From Oscillibacter valericigenes (GTDB taxonomy: Bacteria > Bacillota > Clostridia > Oscillospirales > Oscillospiraceae): a stretch of DNA of 64,000 nucleotides. The notes beneath the pieces were generated by a model. The model was not told the DNA's origin. It was given only the letters and a program-made list of their open reading frames with translations, and made no database searches. The position numbers were made by a program, and so were the translations under genes. Each line of letters opens with the position of its first letter. Position 1 is the first letter of the stretch. Where the stretch lies: assembly GCF_021531915.1 (NCBI RefSeq), contig NZ_JAFBIV010000001.1:248001-312000 (forward strand), written 5' to 3'. This document shows, in pieces, positions 41,775 to 49,880 of this stretch.

Positions 41775-43298
41775 TTAAATATTAAATGGCAATTTGACGG
41801 TTGAAGCAAACTCCTTAAATGCTCCTTTGACTTCTTCCAGTTTTTCAGGAGCGGACTGCGCAACCGCATCTATCGTCTGGTTAGCAAACTCATTTGCTTT
41901 AGTTGCCAGAAACTCTGCCCCTTCTGATCCTAACTCGACTACAGTCTCATAGGCTTCAGTCGCAACAACACAACCGACAACTCCTCCAACAATACCGCCA
42001 GCAACTGTACCAACAGGTCCTGCCACTGTTCCTATAGCAGCGCCTATTTGCGCACCTTCAATGCCACCGGCAACCATTGCAGCATTTCCTCCCAAATTAT
42101 ACGCTAATTCTAATCCATCTATTTTTCCTTGCGCATAATCAGAGATATCCTCATATGACTGAACTGCAAAAGATACCGCTGCGGCAGGAAGACAAGAACC
42201 GCCTATGCTTTGAATCAGTTGATTTGATGAAGCACGCATAGTTTGAGCAACAGCAGTGCTTACGAATGCAGTTCCATAACCCAATGCGCCTGCAGCTGCA
42301 GTATCTTCAACTACATCAACAACCATCTCTGTAGCCGTTATTTCTCCCTCAAAATATGAAGAAACATTATCAACTGTAGATACCACTGCAGTAATACCCG
42401 CAGCCAATGCACCGCTCTTAAGCCCTTCAGCATTACTGACTTTTGCAACCTCACTGGTATACATTTTAGCGGCATACGCTTTAGGATGCATCCGTGCATA
42501 AACAGCCTCATCTGTTGAGACCGTGCTTTTTTCAGCCATTTGTTCCAACTGATTCAATTTGTCAATTCGCCGTTCTAAAGACTGTACAACATCAGTTTTG
42601 CCATCTGCGGAAACTCGTTCCAATTGCTGTTGAAGACTGGCACGTCTATCTTTGATTGCTACTAAAGCGTCATCGTAATAATCTTTAGGACATTCAATTT
42701 TGTCGACAGACCCATCAAAGTATTTGTCGAAATCTTTGGACATCATCTTTGATACCCATTCTTTTCCATTGGCACCAACGAATTTGGTTTGAATACGTTC
42801 AACAATCTGTCCATTAGCATCCACACGAACTTTATCTACAAACTGGTCATTTCGCTTGAATAATTCCGGAAGGTCATCAGCACGAACTGTTTTAATTCCA
42901 GTTCCCTCAGTTTGAGCTATCATATTTTCTTTCCAGGTTGAAACAACCTCAGCTGCATAACCGGATTGCTGTTTGATGTTTTGGACTGCATATTCAGGAT
43001 TGATCTTCCAACTGCTGATTTCTTCAAGGCCTAGCGTGTGGAAGCCATTTTTCTCTATACCATACAGCAATTGGCGTGTTGACTCCATTATCGTTGGACG
43101 TAAAGCAGCTACAGTCGCAGTGTCGTCTATTCCGATTGTTCTAGCAATACTCTCATCCACCGCTGGATCAATACTCTGATAGAAGCCATCCCGGGGTTGC
43201 ACATTTGTATCAAAACCACGGTGTAAAATCTCAAGATGCGCACGCAAATCCAACTGTTCAACTTGGAGGCCTTTTGTATCTAAACTATCTAGTGTCAT
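41775..43298 (-). CDS. Glycine-zipper membrane protein of cargo 2
   Basis: A 507-residue protein not placed in a known family. The N-terminal half is soluble and helical. A DKVRVDANGQIVERIQTKFVG segment near 155-175 has a beta-hairpin pattern seen in some toxin-associated domains, which I cannot name. From about 290 to 470 it has Ala/Gly-rich hydrophobic stretches, the strongest at 420-455, where GxxxG repeats (GAAIGTVAGPVGTVAGG, then GVVG) match a glycine zipper able to span membranes. The C-terminus is amphipathic. Its start overlaps the HerA gene stop by four bases. A role as membrane effector is inferred from the zipper. Confidence 0.7.
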   Translation of the reverse strand: MTLDSLDTKGLQVEQLDLRAHLEILHRGFDTNVQPRDGFYQSIDPAVDESIARTIGIDDTATVAALRPTIMESTRQLLYGIEKNGFHTLGLEEISSWKINPEYAVQNIKQQSGYAAEVVSTWKENMIAQTEGTGIKTVRADDLPELFKRNDQFVDKVRVDANGQIVERIQTKFVGANGKEWVSKMMSKDFDKYFDGSVDKIECPKDYYDDALVAIKDRRASLQQQLERVSADGKTDVVQSLERRIDKLNQLEQMAEKSTVSTDEAVYARMHPKAYAAKMYTSEVAKVSNAEGLKSGALAAGITAVVSTVDNVSSYFEGEITATEMVVDVVEDTAAAGALGYGTAFVSTAVAQTMRASSNQLIQSIGGSCLPAAAVSFAVQSYEDISDYAQGKIDGLELAYNLGGNAAMVAGGIEGAQIGAAIGTVAGPVGTVAGGIVGGVVGCVVATEAYETVVELGSEGAEFLATKANEFANQTIDAVAQSAPEKLEEVKGAFKEFASTVKLPFNI

Positions 43299-46200
43299 TT
43301 CATTACCTCCTCAGTGGACGAGAGCAAGAAGCATATTTCTTCAATGTTTTTTGCATTCAACCCTGCAACCTTGGTTCCAACCATCTGTCTGAGTTCTCCG
43401 GGAGAAGAAATGTTGCCAAGTGTCGTGTTGCTTATGCCGAGTACTTCTTTTAGCAAATCTTGTAATTCAGCTAATCTTTCCTGTTTCCAAATCAAATGAC
43501 CACCGAAGACGATGTAGTCATCAATCAGATGTGAGATTTTCTTTCGTGTACCACGTGTAAGATCCAGAACCTTCAGAGATTCTTCTAAAGTGGTTCTATC
43601 AATAGGATTTCCGCTTATCCATGGCTGCATCAGCATTCTAACAATCTTATTTCGCGCAGTTTTTGCTGTTCTTATTACTGGCAAAACCCCAGGCTGATAT
43701 GCTTCTTCGGTGACATTTGCTTTATGGATAAGGGTCAAGACTGGGCTTATCCAATTATTCTGATATACTACTGCAACACCGCTCGGGAGTTTAGCAATTT
43801 CCTCAACCTGATCGTTAGTTAAGCCAATAGATCTGCCAACCGCTTCTCTGTCATGTGCCTCAGGAGTACGCAACACGATTTTAGTATTTGTATTCTTGAT
43901 AGCCGCAATATCAACTGATGAAGGCGACTGATCCACAATAATAAAGCCTTCGCCATAAGTGCGGATTTCGGCAATTGTATTAGTAAGCATCTCGACTGAT
44001 TTTCCTACCAGCTCAGAAGAAGCATTAGTGGTATTTTTTAATAAATTATGTGCTTCTTCAAGAACCGTAATATGCCGAAGCCCGCTATTGTTACCCTTTT
44101 TTTGATCCATTCGGTATTCATTCAAGATATAAACCATAAGACCCATAATTAGAGCCTTGGTTTCCGTTGATTTCACACGACTAATATCGAGAATACAGTT
44201 CTGATCAAAGAGTTTCTCATACGAAGTCTGCTCATTGGTAAAGATATATTTGTTGAGACCCACTGTAAGAGATTTTACTCTTGTTAGCAAAGCACCTCTG
44301 TAATTTGACTTAATATCAGATGCATACTCTGAATTCCCGATAAGTTCGTCTAATTGTTCTGTGAGCACCTCGAAATCCGGATATTCCAATTCATCCCCTT
44401 CAAAAGTAGAGGAGCCCAAATCCCAACCAATAACCTCGTATGATTTTAATATTGCGTCCTTAAAGAATGCCGGCATAGCATCATACATGGGCCAACAAAC
44501 ACTGAATATTTCAACCAAACCATCAACATGCTCCAGTACATGAATGGAGTCCGGAAACATAAACGGATTCAAGTTAATTAGCGGTGCAATGTTAGGATTT
44601 GTGGAATAAACATTTACATCCGGCAAGTTTCCAAAAACATCCTTATACTCACCTTTAGCGGGCTCTACCACAAGGAACGGAATTTTGTCTTGCCGTAGTT
44701 CCGAAAGCATTTGATATACCGCATTACTTTTACCAGATCCAGTCGAGCCCGTAATAAAAGTATGCATATTGAGGCTTCTGTTATTTAATTCAACAACCTT
44801 GTCTGTCGGATGTCCCAAGTCAAATATGCGACCTATTGTCATGCGGTCTTCTGGAGCTGCACTATTAGCAGTGGAAAACAACTGGTAAGAAGTTACTTCC
44901 TTTCCAAATTCCGCATGTTCAATTACAGGGAGACCAGGAACTGTTGCCCGCGGAAGGCCCAAATGGAGCCCTAACTCTTTGCCACTAACTGCGGTAGCTG
45001 CATTTACACGAATATCTCCACCATAAATAAACTGCGGATGTACAAATCGAGATAAATATGTTGTTAGATCTTCAAAATCCCCAAGGTTTTCAGAATTATT
45101 GCTTCGCCATGAATTAATAGCGGATACCTCACGCCCGGAATTCTCACCATTCATTAGTGAGCGATAGTTGCTTGCTGCAATTTCAGCTGCAGACATATCA
45201 TCAGAAATAAAGTACCCCGCAACATGCCACAGTCCATAACTATCATACTCACTGGTCTTCTTGAGCAAATCATCAACCAGCGACATCATGTCTGTTACCG
45301 CTTTGTTCTCGATAGTAGATGATGTTGTTTGTGATGAGCTCGCAGTTATCTGCTCATTAGGGGCAAGTGAGTTAATAAACCCATTTAATTGTCCGGCAAC
45401 TTGTCCGCCCAACATAGCACCACCTACAGCGCCAATTCCTTGAACGGGAGCCCCTTTTAATGCACCAATTGCCACTCCTGCAATAGATGCAGCAGCTCCA
45501 CCAATCATAGCAGCCTTCTGTTTACCATTCATTTCTGAAAAGGATTTGCTTTTTGACGAAGAAGATCCCGTAGTGTCCGATATCTGCGTTTTTTGAAGGG
45601 GAGACAAGCGCGTATACAAATCCTGATAACTTTTTCGCATCATTTGAATGCTTTGTGGTGACTGGTTATCTGCAATAATCAAACCAGTAAAGGCGCGACC
45701 GCTCATAGCGAGAGAAAGCTTCTCTAAGCCCTGCACAAATTGCTCATTTGGAAGATCCTTTTGTGTTTTACTGTTGCCGACAACACTAACTGAAGCAACA
45801 TTGTTCAATGCCGACAACTTCTTTGAAAGTTCTGCAATGGTTTTCCTATTTTCGTTTTGTACTTTTATACCGGGGAAATGCCCAATGAGAGTCTGTTTCA
45901 GTGTATCTCCAAGAGTAACTGTGGAACGCTTGAATGGAGATCCATCCGGCTCATTATTTCTCACGCCAAGGTAAAACTTTGTCTCTTTACCATCCGAATC
46001 GATAAGCACAAAAACAGAGGCATTATATGTGGCAAGAGTATTAAATACGGTAGTAAATTTATCTGTAACGGGTTCTCCTTTTTGATAAACCATTTCTGTT
46101 ATCCTATACAGACGAATATTACTGATAATGTCCTCCTCGAGCGGGATAAGATCTGTAATCGGAGCAATTGGCATCTCAGATAAACGCGCCAAATACTTTT

Positions 46201-46300
46201 TCCTTACACCCTCATCAATTATCTCTAGTCTGTTTTCTATCGTTATCTGTTGTGGGTCTATGATTTCTACAGAGTCCCTACTTGCCAATGTTGTCTCCAT
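43295..46300 (-). CDS. HerA-type (DUF87) ATPase with glycine-zipper insert
   Basis: A 1,001-residue protein with a HerA/VirB4-like hexameric ATPase domain in its C-terminal half. Walker A GSTGSGKSNA lies near 520, Walker B ITVLEEAHNL near 750, then the FIIVDQSPSS sensor segment near 790. Before it are a 250-residue alpha/beta region of unknown fold and a striking Ser/Gly-rich stretch (about 255-310) holding a second glycine zipper (GGAAASIAGVAIGALKG). HerA ATPases pump DNA or form defence complexes with an effector. It overlaps the membrane protein gene downstream and is two bases from the coiled-coil gene upstream. No NurA or SIR2 partner is present. Confidence 0.85.
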   Translation of the reverse strand: METTLASRDSVEIIDPQQITIENRLEIIDEGVRKKYLARLSEMPIAPITDLIPLEEDIISNIRLYRITEMVYQKGEPVTDKFTTVFNTLATYNASVFVLIDSDGKETKFYLGVRNNEPDGSPFKRSTVTLGDTLKQTLIGHFPGIKVQNENRKTIAELSKKLSALNNVASVSVVGNSKTQKDLPNEQFVQGLEKLSLAMSGRAFTGLIIADNQSPQSIQMMRKSYQDLYTRLSPLQKTQISDTTGSSSSKSKSFSEMNGKQKAAMIGGAAASIAGVAIGALKGAPVQGIGAVGGAMLGGQVAGQLNGFINSLAPNEQITASSSQTTSSTIENKAVTDMMSLVDDLLKKTSEYDSYGLWHVAGYFISDDMSAAEIAASNYRSLMNGENSGREVSAINSWRSNNSENLGDFEDLTTYLSRFVHPQFIYGGDIRVNAATAVSGKELGLHLGLPRATVPGLPVIEHAEFGKEVTSYQLFSTANSAAPEDRMTIGRIFDLGHPTDKVVELNNRSLNMHTFITGSTGSGKSNAVYQMLSELRQDKIPFLVVEPAKGEYKDVFGNLPDVNVYSTNPNIAPLINLNPFMFPDSIHVLEHVDGLVEIFSVCWPMYDAMPAFFKDAILKSYEVIGWDLGSSTFEGDELEYPDFEVLTEQLDELIGNSEYASDIKSNYRGALLTRVKSLTVGLNKYIFTNEQTSYEKLFDQNCILDISRVKSTETKALIMGLMVYILNEYRMDQKKGNNSGLRHITVLEEAHNLLKNTTNASSELVGKSVEMLTNTIAEIRTYGEGFIIVDQSPSSVDIAAIKNTNTKIVLRTPEAHDREAVGRSIGLTNDQVEEIAKLPSGVAVVYQNNWISPVLTLIHKANVTEEAYQPGVLPVIRTAKTARNKIVRMLMQPWISGNPIDRTTLEESLKVLDLTRGTRKKISHLIDDYIVFGGHLIWKQERLAELQDLLKEVLGISNTTLGNISSPGELRQMVGTKVAGLNAKNIEEICFLLSSTEEVMK

Positions 46301-46302
46301 GA

Positions 46303-47925
46303 TTAACCCCTTTCTATGGTATAAAGCTTGTCTCTAAATGTAGCAAGCCAATCATTATCTTGTTGAAGTTTCTTTTCATCATCTGAAAGAGTTGAAGCCA
46401 CCTGTTCTTTTTCAGCTGCTAATTCTGTTAATAAACCAATTAAATGGTTATGATAGTCTTCCGCCTGAAGAGCATAATATTTATTTAGAGCAGCTGAGTT
46501 TTCAGCAATGAATTGCTCTGCCAAATAAAGCAATTTTTCTTCAGCCACGGATCTCCATTGTTCTAAATAACTTGTTGCCACTCGAATTTGTTCTGGTTCA
46601 ACGTCTGGACTCTTTTTGAACAATCCAAAGAAATCACCTTTCGCTTCTTCGAATGTTATCTGCTTCAAGGCGATGAATTCATCTTTTAACGAGGGAGAAA
46701 GAATAGTTGAAGCAGAGGTAAAGTCATTTGCCTCGGGATAGTATGAAGTATCTATTTGTCCTCCTTCATAAACAGAGTGTAAATCACTTTGGATTTCACT
46801 TGCGGCTGTTCGAGTAATATCTGTAACTCTATCAATAAAACTCTGAAATGCCCTTGAAAGATAGGTATCATACTCTATAGCTGCATTTTCCGCTTCTACA
46901 TCACCAACAATTTTCGTTTTTCGATTACGCCATTTTCGAATCTGATCAATTAATTCATCCTTTGCGCTTTCAAACGAATGCGGCGCAACATAATTATCTC
47001 GCTGCACAAAGAAATTGTCGGTCTCTTTTAAACGCAAAAGGCTGGCTTCAAGTAAATCTATTTTGGCATGAATCCCTGCATTTATCGCTATGCTTTCTTC
47101 ATTTTCAGCCTCCAATATAGTACCGATATCTTCTGCAACTGCCTCAAATACAGCAATAACATCTCGAATATATTCGGTTACAGGGTAATTCCTAATATAT
47201 TTTTTGATTGCCTCATCAAAATAATCCGATACCACCTGTGGAGTACTAACGCCCAAATCCTCAATCATTCTTGTGATTTGATGATGATTCATAGCAGGAT
47301 TTATCATAAAGAATAATTGCTCTTGCCGAACATCGTTACGTGACAATAGAATGTTTAGATCTTTCCTTCGCTGATCTATATTTTCACTGCTGATATAAAG
47401 CAAGATTGGCGTACTTGTCAGGACTGTCGTTGACAATTCCTTTGCGTTAGATATTGTTTCAAACTCAATATGTGAATCTGATTTTTCTGGGGCTGGACCA
47501 CCGAGCACAATGTATGTGTACGCTCCTTCAAACAGTTCTAAGTTCTCATTCCAGAATGAAGAAAAATTGAATTTGCGATTGGGATTTTCACGAAGCCAAT
47601 TTACCAGCTCTTCAACTTCTTGACATTTTGTGTCTGCATCTTCAATTTCATTTTTGTGAATGAGACGCACATCGCTTTCCGCAACGCCTGCCAACTTAAA
47701 TGCAAGTTTTACCTCTTCAAAATCCGGGGATGTTCCTGTAAATAAGAAGTCAAAATCATACCCATTCATTTCGTCGTAGAAGATGCTAGGAACCAAGTGA
47801 ACCCAATCCTTTAAAGGTTGATGTTCATGTTTCTCAATTTGACTATTTATTCTTGGAGCCTGTCCATTAAATTTTACCGATGTAAGCAGTAGATAAGGAT
47901 TATGGCTTAATTCTGCACTTATCAT
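46303..47925 (-). CDS. Unknown protein of cargo 2 with helical C-terminus
   Basis: A 540-residue protein with no recognised domain and no Walker motif. The N-terminal ~220 residues alternate strands and helices (a LFTGTSPDFEEV turn, then TYIVLGGPAPEK and LLYISSENID), suggesting a Rossmann-like fold. Residues 230-540 are mostly long charged helices, probably coiled coil. ATG 47925, eight bases after AAAGGAG, is preferred to the upstream TTG. It sits between the HTH gene and the HerA gene and is most likely a regulator or adapter of the ATPase. Confidence 0.65.
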   Translation of the reverse strand: MISAELSHNPYLLLTSVKFNGQAPRINSQIEKHEHQPLKDWVHLVPSIFYDEMNGYDFDFLFTGTSPDFEEVKLAFKLAGVAESDVRLIHKNEIEDADTKCQEVEELVNWLRENPNRKFNFSSFWNENLELFEGAYTYIVLGGPAPEKSDSHIEFETISNAKELSTTVLTSTPILLYISSENIDQRRKDLNILLSRNDVRQEQLFFMINPAMNHHQITRMIEDLGVSTPQVVSDYFDEAIKKYIRNYPVTEYIRDVIAVFEAVAEDIGTILEAENEESIAINAGIHAKIDLLEASLLRLKETDNFFVQRDNYVAPHSFESAKDELIDQIRKWRNRKTKIVGDVEAENAAIEYDTYLSRAFQSFIDRVTDITRTAASEIQSDLHSVYEGGQIDTSYYPEANDFTSASTILSPSLKDEFIALKQITFEEAKGDFFGLFKKSPDVEPEQIRVATSYLEQWRSVAEEKLLYLAEQFIAENSAALNKYYALQAEDYHNHLIGLLTELAAEKEQVASTLSDDEKKLQQDNDWLATFRDKLYTIERG

Positions 47926-47964
47926 AATGATCTCCTTTACCAAAAGTTCTATTAGCTGATAATG

Positions 47965-48207
47965 TTACGTGGGACTCTCACTATTGTTCCCGGAGAGGCT
48001 ACATTCTTTTTTCTTTCGCCAATTACGACAAGAACCATTAACAATCCGTTTGTCTCCAGGCTTTTCTGCACTTGCCGGTATCGCCCATTCTCTTCCTAAT
48101 TTTGCCGCGCCCTCGATACGACCTTCGACGCAATATGTCTGAACTCGTCGAGGTGTTACATTCCATATTTCTGCGGCTTCTTTAATGCTCATATATCCTT
48201 CGATCAT
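47965..48207 (-). CDS. Small HTH regulator heading cargo 2
   Basis: An 80-residue excisionase/MerR-like protein: SIKEAAEIWNVTPRRVQTYCVEGRI (about 7-31), a short wing, an AEKPGDKRI tail and a basic C-terminus. It is clearly paralogous to the HTH protein heading cargo 1. The ATG at 48207 is seven bases after GGAGG; the longer frame starts at TTG inside the riboswitch terminator tail and is unlikely. It is the first gene after the riboswitch. Confidence 0.83.
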   Translation of the reverse strand: MIEGYMSIKEAAEIWNVTPRRVQTYCVEGRIEGAAKLGREWAIPASAEKPGDKRIVNGSCRNWRKKKECSLSGNNSESPT

Positions 48208-48226
48208 TCTCTGTCCTCCAAAAAAC

Positions 48227-48260
48227 AAAAAAACATCGCCGATATAGAAATCAGCAATGT
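48227..48260 (-). terminator. Riboswitch expression platform (intrinsic terminator)
   Basis: On the minus strand ACATTGCTGA and TCGGCGATGT form a ten-base-pair stem (two G-U pairs) around TTTCTATA, followed by TTTTTTTG. It lies between the GEMM-I aptamer and the HTH gene, so aptamer folding can decide whether cargo 2 is transcribed. Confidence 0.85.
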
Positions 48261-48261
48261 C

Positions 48262-48340
48262 GTCAATCCGAATTGCAGCTGGCTGCCATTTTACAGGCCC
48301 TGTAGCTTTGCGTCATATCCTTTCGAATATTTTGCCAAAA
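48262..48340 (-). promoter_or_regulatory. GEMM-I (c-di-GMP-I class) riboswitch aptamer
   Basis: On the minus strand the order of GEMM-I landmarks is intact: GGCAAA, a short stem closed by a GAAA tetraloop (ATATTC-GAAA-GGATAT), then GACGCAAAGC, a second stem CTACAGGGCCTGTAAAATGG, CAGCCAGC and a 3' CGG that pairs weakly with the 5' side. The GAAA loop plus the GACGCAAAGC and ATGGCAGCC receptor are diagnostic of this class. Whether the ligand is c-di-GMP or cGAMP cannot be fixed by eye. A promoter lies upstream and a terminator downstream. Confidence 0.88.
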
Positions 48341-48353
48341 TCTATATATTTCT

Positions 48354-48382
48354 ATCATATTCCGACAAACGAAGGATGTCAA
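48354..48382 (-). promoter_or_regulatory. Sigma-70 promoter of cargo 2
   Basis: On the minus strand a perfect TTGACA (complement of 48377-48382), a 17-base spacer and TATGAT (complement of 48354-48359). The aptamer begins about 15 bases downstream of the -10 box. Confidence 0.8.
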
Positions 48383-48440
48383 TTTGTTTTCACAAAAGCG
48401 CAACGAGGTGCGCGATATTCTGTGCACCTGTTCTCTATGT

Positions 48441-48461
48441 AAAGGGCGGCTTGTGCCGCCC
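48441..48461 (-). terminator. Hairpin after the DUF4366 gene
   Basis: GGGCGGC and GCCGCCC (48444-48450 and 48455-48461) form a perfect seven-base-pair stem with a short loop, followed by TTTACATAG on the minus strand. It isolates cargo 2 from upstream transcription. The hairpin after the second maff-2 copy is similar. Confidence 0.65.
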
Positions 48462-48480
48462 CGGGACACGCCCTTATTCA

Positions 48481-49611
48481 TTATTCCTGAGAGACCTCAA
48501 CCTCTTCAGAATCGTCCTCACCCAGATACTCGCTTTCATCTTCGTCATTGTCATCTTCCGGTATCTCGTACTCATCGTCGTCATCCTCGGTATAATCCGC
48601 ATCCGGATCAGGTCTCTGTTCAGAGGCCTTTTTCTTTTTCGTCTGCATCATGAAGTAACCGCCTCCGCAGGCAATCAGGACGGTGATCACACCAACGATA
48701 GGCAGCATGTTCACAGGCTTCTTTTCCGTCACCTGAGGCTCCTGGTTCTCAGACTCTGCATCTTCATCGGGTGCAGGTGGAGTGACCTCTGGTTCCTCTT
48801 CCTCGGCATTGGCGGCATCCTGTGCCGTCTGGAACGCCTTTACCTGCTCCTCATCCATGAGTGCAAAGAGATCCGCTTCGTCCACCAAGTTCAGGAGATG
48901 TACGTTCTCTTCGCCCTTGTCGTTGCGGTCGATGATCAGATAGAAATAGTTTCCGGATTTAGTCACCATGGTAATAAACTGCTGACCGGCCCCGGTGGAG
49001 GGACCGATATCATCAACCAGTGTCAGGTTACCGTCAGGGGTAAGGGGAAGAGAAGTGTCTGTTTGATTCATGCTGCTCATCATGAGATAAAGCAGCATTG
49101 CCAGGAACTCTTCATCAATGGTTCCGCTTTCTTCTTCCTTTTTCAGCATGTCCACATAGTCCTTGTACACATAGCCGGTTCTCTCGGGGATCACAACCTG
49201 ATACCAGTCGCCATCCTCGCTGATCACCTGGACCTTTTCGCCGGGAAGCAAATGGCCGATGATCTCATATTCCATGCCGGAACCGGAGCGAAGATTCAGA
49301 TAACTTCTGACCTTGTTGTTGACCGTCGCGTCGGTTCCATCCGTTTCCATGTCTTCGGTGGACCATTCCCAGTCCCCGAAGGAGAAGGTGTAATTGCCGT
49401 CCTCATCAACGCTCACATCGTAAGGGAGCTTTTCCTCCTCCGTTTCCTCTGTGCCAGCCACATCAGGGGTGGTAGTCGCATTTTCTGAAATTACCTCGGG
49501 CTGCTTTTCTGTGCTGTCGCTGTCTGCCGCAGCTGCAAAGCAGGTCGTGGAAAGGGTTCCCATCATCAGGATACCTGCCATGAGTCCTACCATCATTCTC
49601 TTAATAATCAT
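48481..49611 (-). CDS. DUF4366 (CD1107-like) mobile-element surface protein
   Basis: A 376-residue exported protein. It has a signal peptide ([13 protein letters not shown]...CFA, about 1-25), an SH3b-like domain ([11 protein letters not shown] near 110 and [14 protein letters not shown] near 142), a DUF4366 part that ends in an Asp/Glu-rich cytoplasmic tail, and one membrane helix near 300-320. It belongs to the CD1107 family found in Tn1549-like elements and probably helps pass the cell wall. The ATG at 49611, after a GAGGAGGACAG site, is preferred to an upstream in-frame start lacking a signal peptide. Confidence 0.85.
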   Translation of the reverse strand: MIIKRMMVGLMAGILMMGTLSTTCFAAAADSDSTEKQPEVISENATTTPDVAGTEETEEEKLPYDVSVDEDGNYTFSFGDWEWSTEDMETDGTDATVNNKVRSYLNLRSGSGMEYEIIGHLLPGEKVQVISEDGDWYQVVIPERTGYVYKDYVDMLKKEEESGTIDEEFLAMLLYLMMSSMNQTDTSLPLTPDGNLTLVDDIGPSTGAGQQFITMVTKSGNYFYLIIDRNDKGEENVHLLNLVDEADLFALMDEEQVKAFQTAQDAANAEEEEPEVTPPAPDEDAESENQEPQVTEKKPVNMLPIVGVITVLIACGGGYFMMQTKKKKASEQRPDPDADYTEDDDDEYEIPEDDNDEDESEYLGEDDSEEVEVSQE

Positions 49612-49867
49612 TTTCTCTGTCCTCCTCGTTACTGATTTCAGGCACATCGACCTGTTCCGGATAAACACCGACAGCTCCTTTGGCTGCCAGTTCGATGATC
49701 TGGGCAAGCTGCTCCGGAGTCAGATTGGCAGCGTGAACCATGGAATGAATCACACTGTTTTCCTCCTCGCGATAGCGGTTCTCCAGATCCTTCACGCGCT
49801 GATTCCATTCGGCCTGCTTTATGCGGGCACGCTTCAGGTCAGCGCCGATCTTTTCAAGCTTTGTCAA
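49601..49867 (-). CDS. DUF4315 family protein
   Basis: An 88-residue, strongly helical protein that begins with the [26 protein letters not shown] coil of DUF4315, a small protein next to DUF4366 in Tn1549-type elements. I take the TTG at 49867, since GGAGG sits seven bases before it. The function is unknown; its position suggests a part or chaperone of the transfer apparatus. It overlaps the DUF4366 start. Confidence 0.75.
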   Translation of the reverse strand: MTKLEKIGADLKRARIKQAEWNQRVKDLENRYREEENSVIHSMVHAANLTPEQLAQIIELAAKGAVGVYPEQVDVPEISNEEDRENDY

Positions 49868-49880
49868 TTGCGTTCCTCCT

